Source: Ancylomarina euxina (GTDB lineage: Bacteria; Bacteroidota; Bacteroidia; Bacteroidales; Marinifilaceae). From it: DNA of 64,000 nt. Location: contig NZ_QQWG01000016.1 of the NCBI RefSeq assembly GCF_003863355.1, positions 39,697-103,696 of the forward strand, in the 5' to 3' direction. How positions within the stretch are numbered: the first letter of the stretch is position 1; every line of letters begins with the position of its first letter. The position numbers and the translations under genes were made by a program. Below are positions 46,224 to 55,436 of this stretch, in pieces. The notes under the pieces are model-generated. The model made no database searches, was not told where the DNA came from, and was given only the letters and a program-made list of their open reading frames with translations.

Positions 46224-47444
46224 TTATTTATACATCAAAGTGGTCAAATGGTCTTTGTTTAATATCTCGTTAGAAACCTCAAGAAGTTCTTCTGCAGTAA
46301 TGCTTTCTATTTTGTCATAAATATCTTGCTGAGAGTCAATTTTATCGTATAGTAAATAGCTTTTACCAACGCTAAGCATCAAATTCTCATTATTTTCACA
46401 AGAGATAGCAATTTGCCCTAGTATTTGATTCTTCGCTCTCGTCAATTGCATGGCGCCGAGTTTCTTTGTGCACAGGAGATCCATTTCTTTATAAATAAGC
46501 GATAGGCATTTATCCAGATAACCCTTATCGGTTCCAAAGTAGATGCTCACAAGACCTGTATCTACATATGGAGAATAGCCAGCTTCTATATTATAGGCCA
46601 AACCATGTCTTTCTCGTAAAGTAAGATTCAAACGGGAATTCATACCTGGCCCACCTAATAGGTTTGTTAATAGCGATAAAGGAATCCGCCTTTCGTCGTT
46701 TAAATCATACGCCACATTTCCAAGAATACAATGGCGTTGATGTGTGTTTTTTTCAAGAACAAGTGTTCTTGGCTTATATATTTTAGGTTTTACTCTTTTG
46801 TTGATTCGTAAATTTTGTGGAATCTTAGCAAAAAAAGTTTCAACCATTTTCACCAATTTCTTAAAAGAGATATTTCCAACCGATGAAATAACCATTTGAT
46901 CAGTATGGAAGTTGTTTTTTATGAAATTCTGGATGTTTTCTTTTGTAAACTGCTTAATGTTTTCAGGTGTTCCTAATATGTTTCGACCAATAGGATCATT
47001 TTTGAAAATTAGATCTTCAAAGTCGTCAAAAATCAATTCTGAAGGACTGTCCTTATAGGAGTTGATTTCATCGAGAACAATTTCCTTTTCTTTTTCTAAT
47101 TCTTTTTCTGGAAAAATCGAGTTAAAACTGATGTCGCTGATGAGTTCTAAGGCTCTTTTATAGTCCTTATCTAAGAAAGTAGCATAAATACAAGTTTCCT
47201 CTTTGGTGGTATAAGCATTGAGTTCTCCGCCTACATCTTCCATTCTGTTTAGAATATGATAGGCCTTGCGTTTTGTCGTTCCTTTGAAAATTACGTGCTC
47301 AATAAAGTGGGCAATGCCCCATTCGTCTTCACTTTCATCGCGAGATCCGGTATTTAGAATGATTCCACAGTGTGCTACTTTTTGATCCACCTGACGATGG
47401 ATTAAACGGATACCATTTGATAATGTGTGAGTTTCGAAAAGCAT
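46224..47444 (-). CDS. M16 family zinc metallopeptidase
   Basis: This 406-residue pitrilysin/MPP-beta-like peptidase carries the inverted zinc motif HFIEHVIFKGT (HxxEH) near residue 46 and the distal Glu in the LEKEKEIVLDEI helix. The C-terminal half has the R/Y-containing GPGMNSRLNLTLRERHGLAY loop. These enzymes degrade peptides inside a two-domain clamshell. It has no signal peptide, so it is likely cytoplasmic. Confidence 0.9.
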   Translation of the reverse strand: MLFETHTLSNGIRLIHRQVDQKVAHCGIILNTGSRDESEDEWGIAHFIEHVIFKGTTKRKAYHILNRMEDVGGELNAYTTKEETCIYATFLDKDYKRALELISDISFNSIFPEKELEKEKEIVLDEINSYKDSPSELIFDDFEDLIFKNDPIGRNILGTPENIKQFTKENIQNFIKNNFHTDQMVISSVGNISFKKLVKMVETFFAKIPQNLRINKRVKPKIYKPRTLVLEKNTHQRHCILGNVAYDLNDERRIPLSLLTNLLGGPGMNSRLNLTLRERHGLAYNIEAGYSPYVDTGLVSIYFGTDKGYLDKCLSLIYKEMDLLCTKKLGAMQLTRAKNQILGQIAISCENNENLMLSVGKSYLLYDKIDSQQDIYDKIESITAEELLEVSNEILNKDHLTTLMYK

Positions 47445-47522
47445 ATAGAATTTTATTAGGCTGCAAAGGTAATAAGAACTTTATATATCGATGAAAATAC
47501 CTGTTTATTTTCGTAGAATTTA

Positions 47523-47553
47523 TTTGGAGGCGATAATTTTTTGCTTACTTTTG
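47523..47553 (+). promoter_or_regulatory. Bacteroidota-type promoter of the tRNA-Phe cluster
   Basis: TTTG (47523-47526) and TACTTTTG (47546-47553) are spaced by 19 bp, matching the TTTG/TAnnTTTG consensus. The first tRNA begins 17 bp further on. Confidence 0.7.
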
Positions 47554-47570
47554 TGTCGCTCAAGTAAAGC

Positions 47571-47643
47571 GGTGCCATAGCTCAGTTGGTAGAGCAATGG
47601 ACTGAAAATCCATGTGTCCCCGGTTCGATTCCAGGTGGCACCA
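47571..47643 (+). tRNA. tRNA-Phe (GAA), copy 1
   Basis: 73 nt. Acceptor GGTGCCA / TGGCACC, D-arm AGCTCAGTTGGTAGAGC, anticodon stem-loop ATGGACTGAAAATCCAT. T-stem CCCGG / CCAGG has a central C-A mismatch. No encoded CCA. First of three identical copies. Confidence 0.95.
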
Positions 47644-47674
47644 CACTTTAAACTTGACGAACAAATTATAATAA

Positions 47675-47747
47675 GGTGCCATAGCTCAGTTGGTAGAGCA
47701 ATGGACTGAAAATCCATGTGTCCCCGGTTCGATTCCAGGTGGCACCA
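47675..47747 (+). tRNA. tRNA-Phe (GAA), copy 2
   Basis: Identical to copy 1, after a 31-bp spacer that is not shared with the next spacer. Confidence 0.95.
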
Positions 47748-47773
47748 CTATTATTTTTTTGAATAACCTTTTG

Positions 47774-47846
47774 GGTGCCATAGCTCAGTTGGTAGAGCAA
47801 TGGACTGAAAATCCATGTGTCCCCGGTTCGATTCCAGGTGGCACCA
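47774..47846 (+). tRNA. tRNA-Phe (GAA), copy 3
   Basis: Identical to copies 1 and 2, after a 26-bp spacer. A terminator follows 5 bp later. Confidence 0.95.
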
Positions 47847-47851
47847 CCCAG

Positions 47852-47880
47852 AAAGCCGATCTTTTAGATCGGCTTTTTTT
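47852..47880 (+). terminator. terminator of the tRNA-Phe cluster
   Basis: AAAGCCGATC / GATCGGCTTT with loop TTTTA and a T-run. Confidence 0.85.
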
Positions 47881-48139
47881 GTATTCCTATTTTCCTTCCA
47901 AAATAATTTTAGCTGTCAGATTTTATTGAAATAGCGATGTTTAGTTATGTATTTGCGATGTTGATTTTTTATGTTCTGAATACTGAAACTTTAAATGTTA
48001 AAAATTAGATGTTTAATGAATAAATATTGTAATTTGGTTATCTTATTTTAAAAGATTTAAAATTGATTATGTATTTGAAAATGTATGGCTTTAGCTTTTA
48101 GTTTTCAGGGGTATTATAGGTTTTTGGAAAATAAATAGG

Positions 48140-49519
48140 ATGAATAATAAATTAAGCACACTTATTCTTGATGATGATCCCATCTACTTAAAATTAGCTA
48201 AAAGTAGGTTGCAAAAAGATTTTGTTGTTTTTACGGCACTATGTCCGTCCGATGCTTTTGATTTATTGTTGAAAGAACGAATTGATGTCTTAATTTGTGA
48301 CTTTAATCTCCCTGAGATGACTGGAGTGGAGGTTTTGAGAAATGTAAAGGAGTTTCATCCTGAGACGGATGTGATCATGATTAGCGGTAGCGCTGAAGAT
48401 TGGCAGATTAAAGAATCTTTTGATTCGGGGGCAATTGACTTTTTGCAAAAACCGATTGAGTATAAAGCTTTAAAAATATCTATTGAGCGCGGGAAAAGCT
48501 TTGTTTCCTTAAAAAAGAAAAATAAGGAGATTGAAAAGCATTATTCTTTTTTAAGTCAGAAGTTGAATAGTCAGCACTCTATAGACTTTGTTTATTGTAG
48601 TGAATCTATGCGTCAGGTTCAAAGTGCGATGGAAGAGTTGGCTAGGGATAATCAGGTGCCGGTTCTCATTACTGGTGAAATTGGTTTGTATAAAGATTCT
48701 ATTGCTCGTCGGATTCATAATTTAAGTGGTAGATCAGCGAAAAATTTTATAGCCATTAATATGGCTTCTGTTTCAGATGCGATGTTTGAAAAGAAGTATT
48801 TTGGTTTCAAACAGAGTAGAAAGGGCAGACAGAAGGATGAGTTTGGATGGTTTGAAATTGCCAAAGGTGGCACTCTTTTCTTTGATGAAATTATTGACTT
48901 ATCTATTTATCAGCAAGCAAAATTGCATTCAGTTCTTCAAAATAAATCATATGCCAAGATTGGTTCAAAAGCAAAGAATGATGTTGACGTTCGATTGATC
49001 TCGGCTTGTAGTGATACTTTGAACGGTTTGAAGTCTAAAAACAATTTCCGAATGGATTTATTGCTGAAGCTTAATGGTTATAACTTATATATCCCACCAC
49101 TTCGCGATAGGCAAGAAGATATCCCTTTTCTAATGAATTATTTTATACGGCAATATTCAGAGAAGATGAGAAAGATTATTCGTGGGTTTGATCCATACGC
49201 TGAGCGTAAGCTGATTGAATATTACTATCCTGGAAATACTCAGGAGTTATCGAATTTGATAGAACGTGCGGTCATGCTTTGTGATGGGGATTCGTTGAAT
49301 TTAGATCATTTCCCATCATTTGTAAGCGAAAAGGAAGGGCAATTTTCTTTGGTTAATAGTTTTGATTTAGCATTGATTGAGCGGGAAGTGATTATTCGAG
49401 CATTGAAAGAATGTGATTACAATAAAACCCAGGCAGCAAAGCTTCTCAATTTGAGCTGGAATGCTCTATATAGAAGACTTCAAAAATTCAATATCGACCT
49501 TCCCGAGCATGCTTTGTAG
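48140..49519 (+). CDS. NtrC-family response regulator with degenerate AAA+ domain
   Basis: The product is 459 residues: a receiver domain (1-120, phospho-acceptor Asp54 in ICDFNLPEMTG), an AAA+ domain (~150-390) and a Fis-type HTH (~415-455, CDYNKTQAAKLLNLSWNALYRRL). The AAA+ part is eroded. Walker A reads GEIGLYKDS where GESGTGKE is expected. The sigma-54-contacting GAFTGA loop is replaced by FGFKQSRKGRQ, and the sensor II GNVREL reads GNTQEL. Walker B (GGTLFFDEI) survives. It may bind DNA without activating sigma-54. No cognate histidine kinase gene is adjacent. Confidence 0.9.
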   Translation: MNNKLSTLILDDDPIYLKLAKSRLQKDFVVFTALCPSDAFDLLLKERIDVLICDFNLPEMTGVEVLRNVKEFHPETDVIMISGSAEDWQIKESFDSGAIDFLQKPIEYKALKISIERGKSFVSLKKKNKEIEKHYSFLSQKLNSQHSIDFVYCSESMRQVQSAMEELARDNQVPVLITGEIGLYKDSIARRIHNLSGRSAKNFIAINMASVSDAMFEKKYFGFKQSRKGRQKDEFGWFEIAKGGTLFFDEIIDLSIYQQAKLHSVLQNKSYAKIGSKAKNDVDVRLISACSDTLNGLKSKNNFRMDLLLKLNGYNLYIPPLRDRQEDIPFLMNYFIRQYSEKMRKIIRGFDPYAERKLIEYYYPGNTQELSNLIERAVMLCDGDSLNLDHFPSFVSEKEGQFSLVNSFDLALIEREVIIRALKECDYNKTQAAKLLNLSWNALYRRLQKFNIDLPEHAL

Positions 49520-49565
49520 GCGGTGTAAGTAATAGTATTGTCAGATAGATTTCTTATTTTCGTGT

Positions 49566-50294
49566 ATGTTGAAATTTATTCTTCGGTTTGCAATTGTCAT
49601 TAATTTCTCAATTGCTGTGGTTTTTGCACAGCAGACTAGCTGCGATTTCCCTTTTACTTCTGTAGAGGATGTTCCTGAGTTTATCCAAAACGAACTATCG
49701 GAAGCAGGGCAGTTAAAGATTCAGATTTACTTAATTCGTCATGCAAAACCCAATTTACATAAGAGGTTTTTAAGCTCTTCGGTTCAAGCTCAAGATTATG
49801 TTGAGCATTACAATAAGGCACCTATTCACGAAATAGATTTGAATATGGTGAAAATTGACTTAAAAAAGCCCCATCAAATTTATTGTTCAAATTTAGTTCG
49901 TTCTCAAGAAACAGCTCTGAGTTTGTTTGGCGATTCCTATGTCATTGTATCTGATCGTATTTTTAGGGAATTTGAATTGAAAATTGTTCGTTCAAATTCT
50001 ATAGTACAGCTCCCTTTAGATCTTTGGAAAGGTGTTAGTCGACTTTTTTGGTTGTTGGGCTGCAATCATGAGGGAATAGAAAGTCATGAGGAAGCTAAAG
50101 AACGAGTTGTTTGGGCTGCTGATAATCTAGAAAAGCTTGCTAGTCAAGAAGAAACTGCTATCTTGGTAGGACATGGCATGATAAATGCGGCTATTTCAAA
50201 AGAGTTGAGAAAACGCGGTTGGGATGTTATCTGTAAAAAGGGCCATCGGAATTTGGGTGCAACTATTTTGCAAAAAAACATTTCTAAAGAATAA
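49566..50294 (+). CDS. exported histidine phosphatase (phosphoglycerate mutase-like)
   Basis: The product is 242 residues with a signal peptide ending VVFAQQ. The phosphohistidine motif is IYLIRHAKPN near residue 56 (RHA where most members have RHG). IYCSNLVRSQETALSLFGDS follows near 105, then AILVGHGMINAAI near 200 with the second catalytic His. It probably dephosphorylates small molecules or proteins outside the cytoplasm. It starts 46 bp after the regulator and precedes two other exported proteins linked to phosphate chemistry. Confidence 0.85.
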   Translation: MLKFILRFAIVINFSIAVVFAQQTSCDFPFTSVEDVPEFIQNELSEAGQLKIQIYLIRHAKPNLHKRFLSSSVQAQDYVEHYNKAPIHEIDLNMVKIDLKKPHQIYCSNLVRSQETALSLFGDSYVIVSDRIFREFELKIVRSNSIVQLPLDLWKGVSRLFWLLGCNHEGIESHEEAKERVVWAADNLEKLASQEETAILVGHGMINAAISKELRKRGWDVICKKGHRNLGATILQKNISKE

Positions 50295-50424
50295 TTATTG
50301 AGATATGCAACTGTGCGTTTATGAACACGAGTTGTAACTGTAGTGAACACCTATTTTTAAAAGGTAAATTCATATTCGACTCGTATGCAGTATGTTATGT
50401 GTTCCGGTATTGAAATTGATAAAT

Positions 50425-51630
50425 ATGATGTGGTTAAGAGAAATATTTTTAAAAGTGAAAAGGCTTGTCTTGCTTTTGTCTCTTTTAATGTTTGTGTATT
50501 GTACACAGGCTCAGAAAAAGAAACAACTTAGTTCGGGAGCATTTTCGTCCTATGACAAAATTTTTTCGGGTGATGTTAATAAGATTAATCTGCCTGATTA
50601 TTTGGATGGACCTCATTTTTTCTGGGAAGAGAATGACAGAGTCAAGGTTTGGTATATTTCTCACAAGCATTCCGGGAATACCCTTGACTTGAAGGAGAAG
50701 ATTATCAAGCTAAAGAAGGATTCTCTTCAATTTAAGGGTATGTATGGTGATAAAAATCGGTATTGGTTAAGAAAGCAGAAACCTGAGCCAAGTCAATCAG
50801 AATATTCTGGAGTTGATTCTGTAATGGTTGTGGGTGACGTGCATGGTGAATTTGAAACCATGAAAAAGCTATTAGTTGCTAATAAAGTTATTAATGCCAA
50901 AGGGGGTTGGTTGTTTGGAAAGAATCACTTGGTATTTGTAGGAGATATTTTTGATAGGGGAGATCAGGTAACAGAAGCTTTGTATTTTATTAGACACATA
51001 TCTCGACTGGCAAGAGAGAAAGGTGGAAGAGTTCATCTGATATTGGGTAATCATGAGGTGATGGTATTGATGAATGATTCTCGATACATAGCTCCTAAAT
51101 ACAGAAATTTGAGTAAACGGTTGTTAACGAACTATTATAATTTCTTTGCTGAAAATGCTGATTTAGGAAGATGGTTGAGATCTTTGAATTCTGTTCTCAA
51201 AATAAACGACAAGCTATTTGTTCATGGAGGCTTGTCTTATGATGTGGTTGAAAAGAATCTGTCAATTAATCAAATTAATATGGACATTCGGTATAGTTTG
51301 TTAAATGCTAAATCGATGTCAGCTAAAGAACTGAAAAGTAAAATTTATTTCCCAGGAAATCCTTTGTGGTATAGGGGGTATATGATGGAATCGAGATATT
51401 ACTCAATGATTACCGAGTCTGAGGTAGATAAGGTTCTAAGATATTACAATGTAAAGCAAATCATGTTCGGACATACCGAGCTAGATGAAATTAGTTTTTT
51501 ATTCCAGAAAAAATTGTGTGCATTAAATGTGCCTATGGGTTATGTGCAATTCCGACCACAAATATTACTAATTGTTGGTGGTCAGTTTTATCGCTGTTTG
51601 TTGAATGGAGAAAAGGAGTATATTAAATAA
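50425..51630 (+). CDS. exported PPP-type metallophosphatase (Shelph-like)
   Basis: From the Met at 50425 the protein is about 401 residues with a signal peptide ending CTQAQ; a further ATG lies at 50392. All calcineurin-fold/PPP motifs are present: VVGDVHGEFETM near residue 137, VGDIFDRGDQ near 172, LGNHEVM near 207, FVHGGLS near 265 and IMFGHTELD near 345. The GDVHG/GDxxDRG/GNHE set resembles bacterial Shewanella-like protein phosphatases. It is likely a periplasmic Ser/Thr or Tyr phosphatase. The gene lies in a co-directional run with a kinase-like protein. Confidence 0.85.
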   Translation: MMWLREIFLKVKRLVLLLSLLMFVYCTQAQKKKQLSSGAFSSYDKIFSGDVNKINLPDYLDGPHFFWEENDRVKVWYISHKHSGNTLDLKEKIIKLKKDSLQFKGMYGDKNRYWLRKQKPEPSQSEYSGVDSVMVVGDVHGEFETMKKLLVANKVINAKGGWLFGKNHLVFVGDIFDRGDQVTEALYFIRHISRLAREKGGRVHLILGNHEVMVLMNDSRYIAPKYRNLSKRLLTNYYNFFAENADLGRWLRSLNSVLKINDKLFVHGGLSYDVVEKNLSINQINMDIRYSLLNAKSMSAKELKSKIYFPGNPLWYRGYMMESRYYSMITESEVDKVLRYYNVKQIMFGHTELDEISFLFQKKLCALNVPMGYVQFRPQILLIVGGQFYRCLLNGEKEYIK

Positions 51631-51669
51631 TTTTAAAAGCTCTCACTTCTTCGAAAATCATAATATAAG

Positions 51670-52737
51670 ATGAAGAATGTAAAGTCATTTATATTACTGT
51701 TGATTTTAATGGTTTGGGGAATTGATTTTCAAGTTCTAGCTGGTTTCCAAAATAAGGATAGTCTTGCTTTTACTGATCTTTTCTCTGAGGAAAAGCCCCT
51801 TCTAATTAATCTTTATGCCGATTACATCAGTCTTTTTGATGATGTTTCAGATAAAAGAGTTTATCATGATGCTAAGTTTACTGTGAAGAACTCGTCCTCT
51901 GCTTTTAGCGATATGACAGTTAAGGTAAAAACAAGAGGCAATTTTCGTTTACGTAAGCAAACATGCGACTTCCCGCCTTTAAGGTTTAAATTTGAAGCTG
52001 ATCAAGCAAGGGGATCTATTTTCCAAGGGCAGGATAAGCTAAAATACGTGAGTCATTGTCAAAATTCAAAGAAGGATTATGAGATGCACACTCTTGAGGA
52101 ATTTCTATTGTATAGAATGTATAATATCTTTACCGATTATAGCTATCAGGTGCGTTTGGCTCATATTAGTTTTATAGATGTTAATAGGCGGGATACGATT
52201 CAGCGCTATGGTTTTTTTATTGAAGATAAAGAGCATTTGGCAGATAGAATCGGACGTCGAGCTTTGAAGTTTCGAAATGTTAAGCAATATCAAGTATTGC
52301 GATCTAATATTCTGGTTCTCTCATTATTTCAATGTATGATAGGGAATTGTGATTGGGATGTTTCTCGCTTACATAATGTAGATTTGATGTCTGTTAACGA
52401 GCATAGTTTGCCTGTGGCTATTCCTTATGATTTTGATTGGTCTGCAATTATCGCTCATGACTATTTTGTTCCCGATCCACAAATAGACTTAGAAGCAAAA
52501 TATAAAAGACGATATAAAAGTTATAGATGGTCTGATGAGGAATTCGAAGCAGCTTTTGCAGAATTTCATGAGCATCGCGACGAATTAATGAGTTTGATAA
52601 CTGATTTCCCTTACCTCGAAAGAGATAATCGTCTTAAATTACTTGCGTATATTTCTGAATTCTATGATTTAATTTCTTCTAAAGTTGATGTGAAAGAATA
52701 TATCTTGAAACAAGCAAAGAAAATTCCTACAGAATAA
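51670..52737 (+). CDS. exported CotH-kinase-like protein
   Basis: The product is 355 residues with a signal peptide ending VLAGF. Features recall the CotH/HipA-like kinase fold: KVKTRGNFRLRKQTCDFPPLRFKF near residue 78, EFLLYRMYNIFTDYSYQVRLA near 140, and GNCDWDVSRLHNVDLM near 235 with a D-x-x-x-x-x-N catalytic-loop-like spacing. PYDFDWSAI near 258 resembles the DFG/DFD metal-binding motif. Family membership is inferred from these motifs. If right, it would be an extracytoplasmic kinase, encoded 39 bp after the exported phosphatase. Confidence 0.6.
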   Translation: MKNVKSFILLLILMVWGIDFQVLAGFQNKDSLAFTDLFSEEKPLLINLYADYISLFDDVSDKRVYHDAKFTVKNSSSAFSDMTVKVKTRGNFRLRKQTCDFPPLRFKFEADQARGSIFQGQDKLKYVSHCQNSKKDYEMHTLEEFLLYRMYNIFTDYSYQVRLAHISFIDVNRRDTIQRYGFFIEDKEHLADRIGRRALKFRNVKQYQVLRSNILVLSLFQCMIGNCDWDVSRLHNVDLMSVNEHSLPVAIPYDFDWSAIIAHDYFVPDPQIDLEAKYKRRYKSYRWSDEEFEAAFAEFHEHRDELMSLITDFPYLERDNRLKLLAYISEFYDLISSKVDVKEYILKQAKKIPTE

Positions 52738-52902
52738 TCTTCTTCTCATTAATCCACTCATTTTTTTGTCAGAAATAAAACATTTCGGATAAACATTATT
52801 TCCTGTTTTAATAGTTTTTAGTTTAGCATCCCTTTGTTAAATGGGGTGCTTTGTTTAATTTTTGCATATAATCGTCAGTATGCCCCTTGTTTTTAAATAG
52901 AT

Positions 52903-52933
52903 TTTGTCGAATAAAAAGTTTTTCTCATCTTTG
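52903..52933 (+). promoter_or_regulatory. probable promoter of glnN (GSIII)
   Basis: TTTG at 52903-52906 and CATCTTTG at 52926-52933, 19 bp apart, differ from the Bacteroidota consensus by one base in the -7 element. The gene starts 85 bp downstream. Confidence 0.45.
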
Positions 52934-53018
52934 TGGTGTCATTCTTAGGGGGTGTGTCTCTAAAAAACACGTTTTATAGAAATAAAGCCCTTTATTCTAA
53001 CTTATAAACCAAATAACC

Positions 53019-55208
53019 ATGTCCACTATTCGTTTCCAAGCTCTAACTGAGCTTTTGTCAAGGGTTCCTAAGGAAGTCCATTTACCATCAAACAAAGTGA
53101 CCGATTATTATGGAGATCTAGTATTCAATACAGGCTCTATGAGAAAATATTTATCGAAAGAAGCTTTTAAAGCTGTAATGGATGCTAATCAGAATGGTGG
53201 CGCTATCGACAGAAAAATGGCTTCGGGTGTTGCTGCGGGTATGAAAGCCTGGGCAATTGAAAACCATGTGACTCACTACACGCATTGGTTTCAGCCATTA
53301 ACGGATGGAACTGCTGAAAAACACGATGGTTTTATCGATTATGGAGATGGTGGTCATATGATTGAAAACTTTTCAGGAGACTTGTTGACTCAACAAGAGC
53401 CAGATGCTTCTTCTTTCCCATCGGGAGGTATTCGTCAGACATTCGAGGCACGTGGCTATACGGCTTGGGATGTGTCTTCACCAGCCTTTATTGTAGGGAC
53501 AACTCTTTGTATTCCTACTGTGTTTATTTCCTATACAGGTGAAGCGTTAGATTACAAAACACCATTGCTTAAGGCTTTAGCAGCAGTTGATGAGGCTGCC
53601 GTAGGCGTTTGTCAGTATTTTGACAAGAATGTAACTAAGGTTCATACCAACTTAGGTTGGGAGCAGGAGTATTTTCTAATTGATGAGGCTTTGTATCAGG
53701 CTCGTCCTGACTTGGTCTTGACAGGTCGTACGTTAATGGGGCATTCTTCGTCGAAAGATCAGCAGTTGGATGATCACTACTTTGGGTCGATTCCAGAGCG
53801 TGTTACTAACTTCATGATGGAATTAGAATTGGAATGTCATAAATTGGGGATTCCAGTAAAGACACGTCACAACGAGGTGGCTCCATCTCAGTTCGAATTA
53901 GCCCCTATTTACGAGGAAGCTAACCTGGCTAATGATCACAATCAGTTATTAATGGATGTGATGAAAAAAGTTGCACGTCATCATAAATTTAGAGTTTTGT
54001 TTCACGAGAAACCATTTGCTGGAATAAATGGATCAGGTAAGCATAACAACTGGTCATTGGGCACCGATACGGGGGTTGTTTTATTAGCTCCGGGTAAAAA
54101 TCCGAAAGCTAATATTCAATTTTTGTGTTTTGTAGTGAATACTTTAATGGCTGTTTTTAAAAACCAAGACTTATTGCGTGCTTCTATTTTAACAGCATCC
54201 AATAGTCATCGTTTGGGAGCAAACGAAGCGCCACCTTCAATTATGTCTGTTTTCTTGGGCGATGAGGTTTCTAAAATGTTAGACCGTATTGTTGAGGAAG
54301 TTGGAGAAAGAAAGATGACTCCAGACGAAAAAACAGCTTTGAAATTGGGTATTGGTCGTATTCCTGAAATTATTCTCGATAATACAGATCGCAACCGTAC
54401 TTCGCCTTTTGCTTTTACTGGAAATAGATTTGAATTCCGTGCTGTGGGCTCAAGTTCGAATAATGCTGCTGCTATGACCGCTTTGAATGCTGCAGTTGCT
54501 GTTCAGTTAAATGAATTTAAAGCTTCCGTTGATTTCTTAATCGAAGAAGGTATTAAGAAAGATGAGGCTATTTTCCAGGTAATGAAGAAGATGATTATCG
54601 AATCGAAACCAATTCGTTTCAACGGTGATGGATATTCTGATGATTGGGTGAAGGAGGCTGCCGAAAGAGGTTTGACGAATATCAATAGTGTGCCAGAGTC
54701 AACGTCGAAATACTTAGATCCTGCTGCTAGAAAAGCCTTAATTGGTAGTGGTGTGATGACTGAGAAAGAGCTTGAGGCTCGTGTTGAAGTTGAGATGGAG
54801 AAATTTACGAAGAAGATCCAGATCGAATCTCGTGTTCTTGGCGATTTGGCTATTAACCATATCGTACCCGTAGCGGTAGCCTATCAAACTAAGTTAATAC
54901 AGAATGTTCAGGGGTTAAGAGATATTTTCACTAACAGTGAGTTTGAAGAATTAGCTGGTGCAAGAAAAGATTTGATCAAACAAATATCGGCTCATATTTC
55001 TTCAATTAAGGCTAAGGTAAAAGCTATGGTAGAAGCTCGTAAAGCTTGTAATCTTATAGAAAATGCTACAGAATCGGCTTATGCTTACGATAAAACTGTG
55101 TGCCATTATTTAGAAGAAATTAGATATCATATCGATAAACTGGAGTTGGTTGTTGATAATGAGATGTGGCCACTGCCTAAGTATCGCGAATTACTATTTA
55201 ATAATTAG
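53019..55208 (+). CDS. glnN: glutamine synthetase type III
   Basis: This GSIII protein has 729 residues, the large form typical of Bacteroidota and cyanobacteria. Visible blocks are FNTGSMRKYLSKEAFKA, THYTHWFQPLTDGTAEKHDG, SFPSGGIRQTFEARGYTAWD, the active-site GWEQEYFLIDE near residue 220, NEVAPSQFELAP, and FAGINGSGKHNNWS near 335. It makes glutamine from glutamate, ammonium and ATP as a dodecamer. It is monocistronic with its own promoter and terminator, and pairs functionally with gdhA. Confidence 0.97.
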   Translation: MSTIRFQALTELLSRVPKEVHLPSNKVTDYYGDLVFNTGSMRKYLSKEAFKAVMDANQNGGAIDRKMASGVAAGMKAWAIENHVTHYTHWFQPLTDGTAEKHDGFIDYGDGGHMIENFSGDLLTQQEPDASSFPSGGIRQTFEARGYTAWDVSSPAFIVGTTLCIPTVFISYTGEALDYKTPLLKALAAVDEAAVGVCQYFDKNVTKVHTNLGWEQEYFLIDEALYQARPDLVLTGRTLMGHSSSKDQQLDDHYFGSIPERVTNFMMELELECHKLGIPVKTRHNEVAPSQFELAPIYEEANLANDHNQLLMDVMKKVARHHKFRVLFHEKPFAGINGSGKHNNWSLGTDTGVVLLAPGKNPKANIQFLCFVVNTLMAVFKNQDLLRASILTASNSHRLGANEAPPSIMSVFLGDEVSKMLDRIVEEVGERKMTPDEKTALKLGIGRIPEIILDNTDRNRTSPFAFTGNRFEFRAVGSSSNNAAAMTALNAAVAVQLNEFKASVDFLIEEGIKKDEAIFQVMKKMIIESKPIRFNGDGYSDDWVKEAAERGLTNINSVPESTSKYLDPAARKALIGSGVMTEKELEARVEVEMEKFTKKIQIESRVLGDLAINHIVPVAVAYQTKLIQNVQGLRDIFTNSEFEELAGARKDLIKQISAHISSIKAKVKAMVEARKACNLIENATESAYAYDKTVCHYLEEIRYHIDKLELVVDNEMWPLPKYRELLFNN

Positions 55209-55248
55209 AATAAAAGATACAAGTCAACTTGTAAATAATAGATTAGAA

Positions 55249-55276
55249 AGAGCTCCCAGTCGGGGCTCTTTTTTTT
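55249..55276 (+). terminator. terminator of glnN
   Basis: AGAGCTCC / GGGGCTCT (one G-U pair) with an 8-T tail. Confidence 0.8.
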
Positions 55277-55436
55277 GTTTGATCTGCCTAAAGATAAACA
55301 TTGGGATCTATGGGAAATGAGTTGAAATATTTATGGTCTAAATATAAGAGGAAAGCTTATCTGCTTTTGTATCTTTATCAGGAATTCCTAAATTGGAAAG
55401 TCAATTTTATTTTGCACTATTTATACTGTTGTTAAT

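Noticed and set aside
47571..47846. CRISPR-like array (three 73-bp repeats with 26-31-bp spacers)
   Set aside because: The repeats are complete tRNA-Phe genes with cloverleaf stems; no cas genes are nearby.
47690..47929. 79-codon plus-strand open frame with an internal repeat
   Set aside because: It is an accidental reading through two tRNA-Phe genes.
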